Assembly: GCA_040793985.1 (NCBI GenBank)
Contig: JBFNJI010000009.1
Location: 62,001 to 126,000, forward strand
DNA: 64,000 nt
From: Thiodiazotropha sp040793985
Lineage (GTDB): Bacteria > Pseudomonadota > Gammaproteobacteria > Chromatiales > Chromatiaceae
Direction of reading: 5' to 3'
Each line of letters opens with the position of its first letter. Position 1 is the first letter of the stretch. The notes beneath the pieces were generated by a model that was given only the letters and a program-made list of their open reading frames with translations, did no database searches and had not been told where the DNA came from. Both the position numbers and the translations under genes were made by a program. Below are positions 34,975 to 44,328 of the stretch, in pieces.

Positions 34975-36192
34975 ATGGATAGTAGAACAACCATACGTTT
35001 CGCATGGGCGGCTTCACTTTTTTCACTTTTCATACTGGCCGCTTGCGGCGGTGGCGGCGGCGGAGGTGGTGGAGGCAGCAGCACAACCCCCACAACGGCG
35101 ACCGGTGTATTCAAGGACAATAACGTATCCGGCCTCGCTTTCACCTCGGGCGAACAAAGCGGCACAACAGGCAGCGACGGCAGCTTCACCTTTGAGGTTG
35201 GGCAGCCGGTCAGTTTCAATTTGGGCAATGTAACCCTGGGAAGCGCCACCGGCATGTCAGTCATTACCCCGATTGATCTTGTTCCCGGTGGCAGCAGCAG
35301 TTCCACCGAAGTGTTGAACCTGGTCCGTTTTCTGCTGATGCTCGATGACGATGGTGACTCCAGCAACGGTATCAACATATCATCGGCAGTACAGGCGGCT
35401 GCCGAAAACTGGTCGAGCGTCGACTTCAGCACCGCAAATCTGCCATCGGAACTTGTCTCCATCATCTCCGACGCGGCATCTGTTGATGGCACAAGCCACA
35501 CACTCCCTGACGCCACCACGGCCCAGAGTCACCTGGAATCGACCCTGCGCTGTATCAGAGCCGGAGCCTATAGCGGGACATTCGGCGGCGACGACAGTGG
35601 ACCCTTCGGGGTTTTGGTCGATGCTTCCAACGGATTGCTTTCCGGATTTGCCTATAGCGCCTTCGATGGCCTGCTTGTCCTGACTGGATCCACCTCGGTC
35701 AGCTATGACCAGAGCGCCACCTTCATCAGCGGCGATGTCTCATCCGGTGCCACATTCAGCGGTCAGTTCAACACCGCCGACACCCTCTCCGGGAGCTGGG
35801 ATCTCTCCGCTACGTCGGAGTCGGGAACTTTCTCCGGCAGCCGCATCGGCGGTGCTGCTGATGCAACCTATCGATTCACCGGGAGCTTCAGCTCCAATCC
35901 GGGTTCACCGGACACCTCCTATGGGCTGTTCACATTCGATCTCGACAGCAATGACAATCTAACGGGAATCGCACACACCGTATATGCATCGGACGGCACA
36001 GAGAACGAGACTGTCTCTTTCACCGGCTCACTCACGGGCAGCTCGCTAGTTGCGGAGATCAGGGACGGCAGCCAGGTCGATGCCACCATTACCGGCACAC
36101 TCAACAAAGCCACGGGTACCGTAAGCGGTTCATGGAGTGATATGGACGGTAATTCCGGCACCCATTCCGGACGCGGATGCAGGCTGAACTGA
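34975..36192 (+). CDS. Large surface-type lipoprotein with beta-rich repeats
   Basis: A protein of 405 residues. The signal peptide and lipobox end in LAACGGGG (Cys about 23) and are followed by ten glycines and a short linker, typical of outer-membrane-anchored lipoproteins. The body is rich in Ser, Thr, Gly and Asp. It has repeated units of the type YSGTFGGDDSG, TFSGSRIGG and RFTGSFSSN, ending in GCRLN. The start at ATG 34975 has GGGGAGGAGG seven bases before it. No enzyme motif is seen. A role in adhesion or binding is possible, but no family is recognised. Confidence 0.72.
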   Translation: MDSRTTIRFAWAASLFSLFILAACGGGGGGGGGGSSTTPTTATGVFKDNNVSGLAFTSGEQSGTTGSDGSFTFEVGQPVSFNLGNVTLGSATGMSVITPIDLVPGGSSSSTEVLNLVRFLLMLDDDGDSSNGINISSAVQAAAENWSSVDFSTANLPSELVSIISDAASVDGTSHTLPDATTAQSHLESTLRCIRAGAYSGTFGGDDSGPFGVLVDASNGLLSGFAYSAFDGLLVLTGSTSVSYDQSATFISGDVSSGATFSGQFNTADTLSGSWDLSATSESGTFSGSRIGGAADATYRFTGSFSSNPGSPDTSYGLFTFDLDSNDNLTGIAHTVYASDGTENETVSFTGSLTGSSLVAEIRDGSQVDATITGTLNKATGTVSGSWSDMDGNSGTHSGRGCRLN

Positions 36193-36400
36193 TATCTACC
36201 AGGATCAGAGTCGGGCGGCTCTGATCCTTGCCTCTTTTAATATTCACCTAATAGCTTGCGGGCAACATTCATCGTACTCACACCAAGTGTCCGCGTATGA
36301 CAATTGCCTGCTCTCAGATCGGTCGGCTCACGCGTACCCCGCTTTCTGCTAAACTCGGCCACATTTTATGCATATCAGAGAAAGAGGTCATGGGTAGTCA

Positions 36401-37798
36401 ATGAGCGCCAAGCGATACGATGTAATAGTGATCGGCAGCGGACCCGGCGGCGAAGGCGCCGCCATGAAGCTGGTGAAAACGGGCAAGCGGGTGGCGATCA
36501 TCGAGGCCTTCGACAAGGTCGGCGGCGGTTGCACCCACTGGGGGACCATCCCCTCGAAGGCGCTGCGGCACAATATCCAGATGTTGCGGGACTTCCGCCG
36601 CAACCCGCTGTTCCAGCACACCCACGACCAGATCCAGGTGGAGTATTCAGACCTGATCAAGGCCGCCGGCAAGGTGATCAACGAACAGGTGCGCAGCCGT
36701 TTGCGCCACTATGCCCGCAACCGCGTGGATGTGATCCACGGACGTGCCCGTTTCACTGGACCAAATCAGGTGGAAGTGCTGCAGGTGGGTGGCGGTGCTG
36801 AGGAGATGGAGGCGGAGCAATTCGTTATCGCCACCGGTTCGCGGCCCTACCATCCCGAGGATGTGGACTTCGACCATCCCAATATTCTCGACAGCGACTC
36901 GGTACTGCGCCTCGACCGCACACCCGACTCGATAACCATCTACGGCGCCGGTGTGATCGGCTGCGAATATGCCTCCATCTTCTGCAATCTCGATGTCAAG
37001 GTGAACCTGGTCAACACCCGCGATCGCCTGCTCTCCTTTCTCGATGACGAGATTACCGACGCCCTCAGCTACCATCTGCGCAACCAGGGCACGGTGATTC
37101 GTCACGACGAGGAGTACGAGCGGGTCGAGGCCCTGGACGACGGCGTCATCCTGCACTGCAAGTCGGGCAAGAAATTCAAGACCGATGTGCTGCTCTGGGC
37201 CAACGGCCGCAGCGGCAACACCGAGGCCATGGGACTGGAGGAGATCGGGGTGACGATCAACCATCGCGGCCAGATCGAGGTCGACAAGCGTTACGCCACA
37301 TCCCAGTCACATATCTACGCCGTTGGCGACGTGGTCGGTCCGCCCGCTCTGGCCAGCGCCAGTTACGATCAGGGACGTTTCGTCGGTGCGCAGATCGCCA
37401 CCGGCAATCCCGACTGGCAACTGATCGACGAGTTTCCCACCGGTATCTATACCCTCCCCGAGATCAGTTCACTGGGGCGCACCGAACGTGAGCTGACCGC
37501 GGAGAAGATCCCCTACGAGGTCGGCCATGCCAGTTTCCGCACCATCGCCAGGGCGCAGATCACCAATCACGAAGTAGGCATGCTGAAGCTGCTGTTCCAC
37601 CGCGACACCCTCGAGATCCTCGGCATCCACTGTTTCGGTGAGGGCGCTTCCGAGATCGTCCACATCGGCCAGGCCATCATGGCCCAGCCGGGCGAAGCCA
37701 ACAGTCTGCTCTATTTCACCGAAAACACCTTCAATTACCCGACCATGGCAGAGGCCTACCGCGTCGCCGCCCTGAATGGACTGAACCGGATTTTTTAA
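36401..37798 (+). CDS. sthA: Soluble pyridine nucleotide transhydrogenase SthA
   Basis: A flavoenzyme of 465 residues that moves hydride between NADPH and NAD. The FAD motif is VIVIGSGPGGEGAAM (about residues 8-22). The active-site region reads GGGCTHWGTIPSKALR, where the first cysteine of the usual CxxxxC disulfide pair is kept but the second is replaced by threonine, as in all SthA. The NAD motif is IYGAGVIGCEYAS (about 181-193). It stands alone, ending at a dispersed repeat. Confidence 0.95.
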   Translation: MSAKRYDVIVIGSGPGGEGAAMKLVKTGKRVAIIEAFDKVGGGCTHWGTIPSKALRHNIQMLRDFRRNPLFQHTHDQIQVEYSDLIKAAGKVINEQVRSRLRHYARNRVDVIHGRARFTGPNQVEVLQVGGGAEEMEAEQFVIATGSRPYHPEDVDFDHPNILDSDSVLRLDRTPDSITIYGAGVIGCEYASIFCNLDVKVNLVNTRDRLLSFLDDEITDALSYHLRNQGTVIRHDEEYERVEALDDGVILHCKSGKKFKTDVLLWANGRSGNTEAMGLEEIGVTINHRGQIEVDKRYATSQSHIYAVGDVVGPPALASASYDQGRFVGAQIATGNPDWQLIDEFPTGIYTLPEISSLGRTERELTAEKIPYEVGHASFRTIARAQITNHEVGMLKLLFHRDTLEILGIHCFGEGASEIVHIGQAIMAQPGEANSLLYFTENTFNYPTMAEAYRVAALNGLNRIF

Positions 37799-37808
37799 TC
37801 GCTTGTTA

Positions 37809-38020
37809 GTCCGTAAATGAACGCAAATGTATTGTCTCGTTCCCACGCTTCCGCGTGGGAAAGAAGACCTTAGCGTAAATAAAGGTCAGGACGCAGGGTG
37901 CGGCTTGCCACACCATTCAATCCTATTGTCGTGGCCAACGGTGCGGCGAGCCACACCCTACGTATTGTTGATATCGCGAAGCGGAATAAACATTTGCGTT
38001 CATTCGCGTTCGTTTACGGT
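37809..38020. repeat. Dispersed repeat module, copy 2
   Basis: This block sits between convergent sthA and the crotonase gene. Its ends (37809-37829 and 37991-38020) are imperfect inverted copies built around ATGAACGCAAATG. Inside is a perfect hairpin TCCCACGC-TTCC-GCGTGGGA (37841-37860), probably also used as a bidirectional terminator. Two copies of GGTGCGGC...CC-type palindromes follow (near 37896-37920 and 37940-37961). Related blocks are at 16100-16318. Confidence 0.65.
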
Positions 38021-38027
38021 CTGTTTT

Positions 38028-38822
38028 TCAAACACCCTTGAACACGGATTTACGTTTTTCAAGGAAGGCCGCCATGCCCTCTTTCTGGTCCTCGGAGGAG
38101 AAGCAGAGCCCAAAGGCCTGGCTCTCGATCTGGCAGGCGCTCTCCAGCTCGAGACCCTGCCCCCTGACGATGGCCTGTTTACTCAGGCCAACCGCCAGCG
38201 GACCCTTTTGACAGATCTGGTCGGCCATGGAGAGGGCCTCCTGCATCAGCCTGTCCTGGGGATGGATATGGTTGACCAGACCCCAGGCCAGGGCTTCATC
38301 CGCCTTCACCTGACGACCGCTGACAATCATCTCCATCGCCCTGGCGGAGCCGATCCGCCGGGAGAGTCTCTGGGTGCCGCCAAAGCCGGGCGTAATCCCC
38401 AGATTGACCTCCGGCTGGCCGAACACGGCGTTTTCCGAGGCGACGATCCAGTCACAGGCCAGGGCCAGCTCGCAACCGCCACCGAGACAGTAACCCTTGA
38501 CCAGGGCAATCACAGGTATCGGCAACAACTCAAGCTGGCGAAATACCCTCAGGGCAGTCTGTGACAGTTCCATAGCCTCCATTGCCGTCATGGTCTGCAT
38601 TTCACTGATATCGGCCCCGGCCACAAATGCCTTCTCACCCGCACCGGTGACCAATAGCACCCTCGCATCGGTCTCGCGCTCAACCGCCTCCAATGCGCGC
38701 GCGATCTCACCGAAGGTCTCACTGTTGAGGGCATTCAGACTTGCAGGTCGGTTGACGGTCAGCAGGTAGATTCCCTGTGCGATCAATTCAAGTTGGAGGT
38801 TTTTAAAGGCGTGTGAATTCAT
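38028..38822 (-). CDS. Enoyl-CoA hydratase/isomerase family protein
   Basis: A crotonase-fold protein of 264 residues. The oxyanion hole is formed by the segments VAGADISEM (about residues 67-75) and KGYCLGGGCELALACDW. The latter is followed by the catalytic glutamates in GQPEVNLGITPGFGGTQRL. Both glutamates expected for true hydratases are present. It may act in fatty acid or polyhydroxybutyrate breakdown. No partner gene of a beta-oxidation pathway lies in the window. It reads toward sthA and shares the repeat module between them. Confidence 0.9.
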   Translation of the reverse strand: MNSHAFKNLQLELIAQGIYLLTVNRPASLNALNSETFGEIARALEAVERETDARVLLVTGAGEKAFVAGADISEMQTMTAMEAMELSQTALRVFRQLELLPIPVIALVKGYCLGGGCELALACDWIVASENAVFGQPEVNLGITPGFGGTQRLSRRIGSARAMEMIVSGRQVKADEALAWGLVNHIHPQDRLMQEALSMADQICQKGPLAVGLSKQAIVRGQGLELESACQIESQAFGLCFSSEDQKEGMAAFLEKRKSVFKGV

Positions 38823-39116
38823 TTTAGCGTTCTATGATTGGTGATTTGGTTCTACTTGCCCGGTTAGATAGCGCGATCATCAGGTCGTCCATTCTAGGGC
38901 AAACCCTTGGCACGCGTGTAGGTTGAATATAGCAATATCTCCTGAACTCGGTGGTGTGGCTAGAGGGATTGAGATTTCCGCTAGCCAGGTAAATGCCGGT
39001 GCTGTCCTGGAGAGGTCAAATGTGCGGACGGTCACACTTTTCACCCCTTTCAACCCTGCATCCGAACCCAGGGTAATACCGTTGAATAGAATAACGTAGA
39101 TTCAGGTTTTGGCAGA
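38823..39116. other. Gap of 294 bases
   Basis: I found no gene or recognisable site here. The gap holds the divergent starts of the crotonase gene and the VirK-like remnant. Confidence 0.4.
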
Positions 39117-39853
39117 ATGACGGAACATTCGAAGGCATCTACTGAAATGTACGAGGTTTTTTTTGGATTCAAGGATCTCCTCCAGATAGAACAGTGCACA
39201 GTGTCACACTACCGCACATTGGTAGAAGCCTACCCTGAAGCAATTCCAAAAATATTCTGGCCCTATCAATGCAAGAGTTGGAACTTCTCGACGCGAATCG
39301 ACTTTCTATATAAAAACAACACAGAGGGTATTTGCGCCATCGCCGGTGCAATACAGGGTCGAAGAATGGACAACATCACTGATCTCTATCGTGATATGAC
39401 AAGAAGGACCTATGGCATCAGACCCCGCGATATGATGGTTGAGGTGTTTCAGATAGTATGCAGATTGAGTGGGGTAGAAAAAATCCATGTCGTCGCGGAA
39501 TCACACAGACAGCACAAACACCAATTATATCGACTTAAAATAAAACATATCCATTCAAGCTTAATTACGATGAGGCATGGTTGGATCGCGGCGGCACCCG
39601 CTACAATGACGCCTTTTATGAGCTACCCGTCATACCGGTGAGAAAGCCCTTGAATCGTATCGTCGCGAAAAAGCGTTCCATGTATCGCAAGCGTTATAAT
39701 TTGCTGGCAAGGCTGGAAGATAAAATCAAAAACGGCCTTGCATCGTTCGGAACCCGGGTACATCATAAGCCACACTTCTCCGAATCCAACATAAGGTATG
39801 GAAAAGTACTTCGTCAATCTAACAGGAATCATTTATACACCAAGCAAAAATGA
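39117..39853 (+). pseudogene. Frameshifted VirK/YbjX (DUF535) gene
   Basis: The first frame (39117-39641) reads TEGICAIAGAIQGRRMDNI then MTRRTYGIRPRDMMVEVFQIV and VHVVAE-type text, the middle of a VirK/YbjX protein. The expected continuation, NYDEAWLDRGGTRYNDAFYELPV and KKRSMYRKRYNLL, is in another frame ending at 39853, so one frameshift lies near 39540-39560. The N-terminal third of the family (about 300 residues normally) is also absent or unrecognisable. The gene is therefore broken, unless the frameshift is a sequencing error. Confidence 0.75.
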
Positions 39854-39889
39854 TGTTGTCTTGATCGCCAGTTCATTTGTTTCATGCTA

Positions 39890-41737
39890 TCAAGAGGATC
39901 TGACATCATTCACGGCAGCTACACAATTTCCCCATTCAATCCGATCTCTGCCATTTTCCTTCGCCCGATACAGGGCGATATCTGCACACCTTATCAGAGT
40001 ATCCGTATTCATCTCGATACCGCACTGATAAGATGTCATACCGACGCTGACTGTCACACCCTTACCCTGTGTACCTGAAAAGATTAACTCAGTAATATTC
40101 TCTCTCAAACGCTCAATCAGTTCAGTAGCATTCTCAGCGTTTGTCTGCGGCAGGATCAGCAAAAACTCTTCTCCGCCGTAGCGTCCGGCGACATCATATG
40201 CGCGCAGACTTCTGGTAAAGGTATTGGCGATTGCAACCAGTACGTTATCCCCTACCTGATGTCCAAACTTGTCATTGATCTGCTTGAACTGGTCGACATC
40301 TATCATGGCGATGCAAAGAGGTTGCCGAAGTCTTTCCGCCGCACTTATGGCAGTTTTCAACGCATTGATGATTGAATGATGGTTTAGCAGCAAGGTTAGA
40401 CTGTCGTGCGTCGCCAGTTTATGCAGCTTTCGGTTGCTTTCCACCAGTTCCTCTGTCCTTTCATGAACCAGTTCCTCGAGTTTTTCATTCAGTATAACCA
40501 GATAATTGTTAGCCAACTTGTCAGCCTTTTCCTTCTCCTTGTTTATCAATGCTATTCGATCCGCAATAGCCACGCCAAGCATCGTTACCTCAAACACCGA
40601 GCCGATCTGCAAGGCATAGGCAGTGAAAAATCCATAAGGAAGAACACCCCAGTAATAGAGCCCTGAGATAAATACAAAAACCAGAAAAACGCCCCAGGCC
40701 AGCAAAAAGTAGCGAGCTGCGAGATTGCCCCTACGATAGACAACCGCAGCAGCGGAGATCACAATCGGCACCAATGCCATGCCTGATAGTGTTGTAATCT
40801 GATTTGCAAGTACGAGATAGCCGCTAAGACTAATCACCATACCGACCAACGCCAGCAATATGATCACTCTAAACAGGTAGAAGTAGGTAATGCTGTACTG
40901 CCTTAGATCGAGCAGTTTTCCAGAGAAAATCATTGCTCCGATGACAACAAGGCTGAGCAATATGCTCGATGCGTACTCCTGCAGCACCGGGGTCTCGGGC
41001 CAAAGATGCTGACTGGAGAGGCCTATAACTGTGAAATTCAGTAAACCATAACAGGAGAGATAAAATGCGTACCAGAGAAAAAGAGACGTCCTAAATAGGT
41101 AAAAACCGACGATTGACGAAACAATCAGCAGCAGAATCGCTCCGAAATATAGGCCATGCCAAAATAATGTTGTCGAGGAGTGCTCGGCAAACGCTTTAAA
41201 TTCCCATACCTTAACAGGTACTTGAATAGGCCCGCGGGAGACCAATCTCATGTAGTAGGTAACAGATTGCCCGGGTTCTATTTCAAATGTGAACAGTGTG
41301 TTGCGGAACTTAATCTCGCGTAAAACAAAAGGGTTGGTATCACCTCCCAGCCTAACCTCGAACCCACCCACGCCATCGGGTTGGTAAAACTCAATCTCAT
41401 CGATTAGGGGGTAATCGATTTCGAGTATCAATCTTCGCCTGGTTTCAAGATGGGAAGTCAGGGTATAACGCACCCAAACAGCAGCATTGGTAAAGCCAAT
41501 GTTTCCACTGCCAGATTTAAAGTCATTGACATGCACTGGAGAACTGACCGCATCGATACCAAGCTGCCGCTGCGGATCAGACAGGAAGTAGATCTTGCCT
41601 TCCAAACCTACATCATTGAAACCTTCGCTAAGAATGACCGACGAAGGGGTTTGTTGGTCGATACCCCACAAATTGTGAGACGGACCAAACAGCAGGAGAG
41701 AGAGTACTAACAACAAATACCGGTGATTTACCATCAC
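39890..41737 (-). CDS. 7TM-DISM diguanylate cyclase
   Basis: A protein of 615 residues. A signal peptide is followed by a periplasmic 7TMR-DISMED2-type beta domain (about 35-180), then seven transmembrane helices (about 190-390), a coiled coil and a GGDEF domain (about 430-600). The active motif is GGEEF near residue 521. An RAYD motif stands five residues ahead, so product inhibition is likely. It should make cyclic di-GMP in response to an outside signal, possibly a carbohydrate. It is the only gene on the minus strand here. Confidence 0.9.
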   Translation of the reverse strand: MMVNHRYLLLVLSLLLFGPSHNLWGIDQQTPSSVILSEGFNDVGLEGKIYFLSDPQRQLGIDAVSSPVHVNDFKSGSGNIGFTNAAVWVRYTLTSHLETRRRLILEIDYPLIDEIEFYQPDGVGGFEVRLGGDTNPFVLREIKFRNTLFTFEIEPGQSVTYYMRLVSRGPIQVPVKVWEFKAFAEHSSTTLFWHGLYFGAILLLIVSSIVGFYLFRTSLFLWYAFYLSCYGLLNFTVIGLSSQHLWPETPVLQEYASSILLSLVVIGAMIFSGKLLDLRQYSITYFYLFRVIILLALVGMVISLSGYLVLANQITTLSGMALVPIVISAAAVVYRRGNLAARYFLLAWGVFLVFVFISGLYYWGVLPYGFFTAYALQIGSVFEVTMLGVAIADRIALINKEKEKADKLANNYLVILNEKLEELVHERTEELVESNRKLHKLATHDSLTLLLNHHSIINALKTAISAAERLRQPLCIAMIDVDQFKQINDKFGHQVGDNVLVAIANTFTRSLRAYDVAGRYGGEEFLLILPQTNAENATELIERLRENITELIFSGTQGKGVTVSVGMTSYQCGIEMNTDTLIRCADIALYRAKENGRDRIEWGNCVAAVNDVRSS

Positions 41738-41839
41738 CTACCCCAATAAGTTACTGTCAATCCTTCTACTTGATGTTCTCCATTGAGAATTTAAAAATCA
41801 CTGCGCATATCACTTGAAGTTTGGCAGATGACAGAAATA

Positions 41840-42262
41840 TTACCACAAACATAAGTGCCTGGGACTCCCAATCCTCAAACAGACACAAATTACCTTGGAA
41901 TCCAGCCATAAGCCACGAAAAAGAAGATGGAAGTGCAGATTGCTCTCTTCACCATTCAAGCCAGTGTCGAAATTAGCCGGTTTGCTCATACGCCCATACC
42001 AGCACACCAAGGCATGTTCAACCCTATGCAGACCATCGATCAGATCAATACCTTCAGGTAGATCTGCAGCCTGATTGAAGGCTGCTCCTCCAACCCATAT
42101 TTCCGCTGCTGCATCGAGAATCTGCCGAATGTCGCATACCAGAACAACGGTATCATCAAATTTAAAATACCCGCGGAAGGAGAGACCTGTGACATCAACT
42201 TTATGGTGTTGCGCAGCCTCTCTTATGTTACGAAATGGCTTCGATGCCAAACGAGATGACAT
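41840..42262 (-). CDS. Unrecognised protein, possibly decaying at its end
   Basis: A protein of 140 residues with an unusually strong ribosome site (CAGGAGGA five bases before the ATG at 42262), which argues for a real gene. The sequence up to about residue 90 looks like a folded soluble protein (DVTGLSFRGYFKFDDTVVLVC...). The last 40 residues (LWLDSKVICVCLRIGSPRHLCLW) look out of place and may reflect a frameshift. I do not recognise the family. Confidence 0.45.
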   Translation of the reverse strand: MSSRLASKPFRNIREAAQHHKVDVTGLSFRGYFKFDDTVVLVCDIRQILDAAAEIWVGGAAFNQAADLPEGIDLIDGLHRVEHALVCWYGRMSKPANFDTGLNGEESNLHFHLLFRGLWLDSKVICVCLRIGSPRHLCLW

Positions 42263-42443
42263 CAACTCCTCCTGGCCTCAACAATGCCTCGATCACCGAC
42301 AGGCCAAGACAGTGTCTCTCTCAGGCATGTACCACCAGCTTGGGCACATTGGTCAACGCAACTGATTTCGCCTCTGCAGTATTACCCCCGTTTGTTGATA
42401 GTTGAGCGCGTGTTTGAGGACCATTAACTCACTAATGTCTTTG

Positions 42444-44096
42444 TCACTGTCTCCTCTCTTCCTCTTCCTCTTCCTCCTCCTCTTCCTCTTCCTCTTCCTC
42501 TTCATCATCGACTAGATCAATGGAATAGATCGTGGTGGTGCCACTGACCTCGTTGCCGACAACCAGCAAGGGGGAACCGGTAGGACTCTCATCATCGGTG
42601 ATGAAAATGATTCCTTCGGGACCAAGGTCGCCGACCAGGGGATTGGTGCCACCATCGGGTAGTTCCGCATCCACACTGAAGTCCCGGTTGTTCAAGTATT
42701 CGATAAACCTGACCCGGTGGGGATTGGTGATGTCGTAAACCATGAGGCCGCCAATTTTCTCGAGACCTATAAAGGCGAAGGTACGATCCTCGATCCTGCC
42801 GAGGGCGACGCCCTCCGGCTCCGGTCCCTTATCATCGGACCGGCTGTCGAATGAGTCGTTTTCATCGTTGTTGCTGTTGAAGTCCTTGGGCAGCACCTCA
42901 GCAGTGATGCGCTCGAAATCGTCGGCGGAATCATAGATCAGCTTGCCGCGGGCATTGCGGATGGAGAAAGATCGGGCACCGTAACTGTATAGCTCGTCGT
43001 AATCCCCGTCGCCATCGGTGTCGCCATTGACGGTGGTTATCTTGAGTCTGCCCAGGTTTTCGTTTTCCTGAAGCGTTGCGGCATCGGGAAAGGCCGTGGC
43101 ATCGAGCGCAAGGTCTCCCACCCTCTTCTCTTCACTGAAACCACCGTAGTCGCGACTGTCACCTTCATTCGCGGTGACGATGAAGGTGTGACCACGGAAA
43201 CTGTAGCTCGCAATGGCATCAGGCTGGTACATGCCCTTGACAGGCCAGTTGGCGATATTGACCCCGTCGTCCCTGTTACTCACGTCCAGGGCATTCTCCA
43301 CCAGGGCGTGCTCCTTGGTTCCCAGAGGAAGCAGCTTCACAACCCTGGCACGGCGTATGTCGACTACGGCCAGGGCATTGGCCTCCTGTAAGCTGATCCA
43401 GGCGTGCTTTGAGTTTTGCGAGACAGTGATGTACTCCGGTTCCAGGTCCTGGGCCACGCTGGCATTCGGGCCATATATGCGAATCCCCTGCGCCTTCAAT
43501 TTACCCGTTTGGTCGTTGAATCGGGTGAAATCGGCTGTCCTTACCCTGGCCTGTGCGACGCCATGCTTGAGATCGATGACGCTGATCGAACCCACGGGAT
43601 CGACTGTGTAGTCGTCGTTGGGTTCACCCTCATTGGCAACCAGAAGATACTTTCCATTGGGGGTGAAGGCCACCATATCGGGGAGCGCCCCTACCTGGAC
43701 ACTGCGCATCAGACCCAGGTCGACAGCATTGTAGAAGGCGACAACGCCGCGAGCCTGCTTGTTATCGGCCTCGATGGCAACCGCAACCACACCTTTATGG
43801 ACCGCGACGCTGTTGGCCCCGCCACCCAGATCCGCAGTATTGATGGTACCGATAAGCTGGGGATTGGTTGGATCGTTGATATTAAGAACATCCACACAAT
43901 TCTTGATGGCATTGATTGCAAACAGGCGTTGTGTGCGTGGGTCATGTGCGACAATCTCAGCAGCACCGTTGTTAAATACGCCGGTCCGGTATTTCCCGAT
44001 GACGCTTAGATTGAGGTCGACTCTCTTTTCGTCATCTGCAACAACCGCCCCGGCAAAGGCAAGACAGAGAGCGACTGCAAGAACAGCTGACTTCAT
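42444..44096 (-). CDS. Secreted choice-of-anchor I domain protein with poly-Glu tail
   Basis: A protein of 550 residues. A signal peptide (about 1-20) precedes a WD40-like beta-propeller (DLGGGANSVAVHKGVVAVAIE, NGKYLLVANEGEPNDDYTVDPVGSI and EGDSRDYGGFSEEKR are recurrent marks). This is the choice-of-anchor I module found in exported proteins and alkaline-phosphatase-like proteins. It ends with about 16 glutamates and RRQ, coded by a GAGGAA-type repeat (42456-42509 region). It may bind calcium or phosphate esters. No phosphatase motif is visible. Confidence 0.85.
   Translation of the reverse strand: MKSAVLAVALCLAFAGAVVADDEKRVDLNLSVIGKYRTGVFNNGAAEIVAHDPRTQRLFAINAIKNCVDVLNINDPTNPQLIGTINTADLGGGANSVAVHKGVVAVAIEADNKQARGVVAFYNAVDLGLMRSVQVGALPDMVAFTPNGKYLLVANEGEPNDDYTVDPVGSISVIDLKHGVAQARVRTADFTRFNDQTGKLKAQGIRIYGPNASVAQDLEPEYITVSQNSKHAWISLQEANALAVVDIRRARVVKLLPLGTKEHALVENALDVSNRDDGVNIANWPVKGMYQPDAIASYSFRGHTFIVTANEGDSRDYGGFSEEKRVGDLALDATAFPDAATLQENENLGRLKITTVNGDTDGDGDYDELYSYGARSFSIRNARGKLIYDSADDFERITAEVLPKDFNSNNDENDSFDSRSDDKGPEPEGVALGRIEDRTFAFIGLEKIGGLMVYDITNPHRVRFIEYLNNRDFSVDAELPDGGTNPLVGDLGPEGIIFITDDESPTGSPLLVVGNEVSGTTTIYSIDLVDDEEEEEEEEEEEEEEEERRQ
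42456..42509. repeat. CTCTTC-type hexanucleotide tract
   Basis: A short run of CTCTTC/CCTCTT units codes for the acidic tail of the choice-of-anchor I protein on the minus strand. The number of units may vary between strains by slippage; hexanucleotide steps would keep the frame. Confidence 0.8.
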
Positions 44097-44328
44097 GTGA
44101 CTATTCTCCTATGGTCATTTTTGTTGCAACCATGGGAGCTTATCGGGATAGTGTGACAGAAATATAGATCTTCTATTCGAACCCCCTGATTAATCCGCTG
44201 CCAGCTTGGCAATGATCAGGCTAATTGGTAGCGTGCTGTTCCGCCACCGCAGCAGGCAGTTTAAAGTATCCAAAGGAGCAGAGTGACCGTGCCTGGAGTG
44301 GAATCGGCACGGATCTCTCGCTCGGCTT

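Noticed and set aside
42075..42365. Plus-strand frame opposite the 41840-42262 gene
   Set aside because: Its start has no ribosome site, while the minus-strand frame has a very strong one.
42456..42509. CTCTTC tract as a CRISPR or satellite array
   Set aside because: The units are six bases without spacers and simply code for glutamate.
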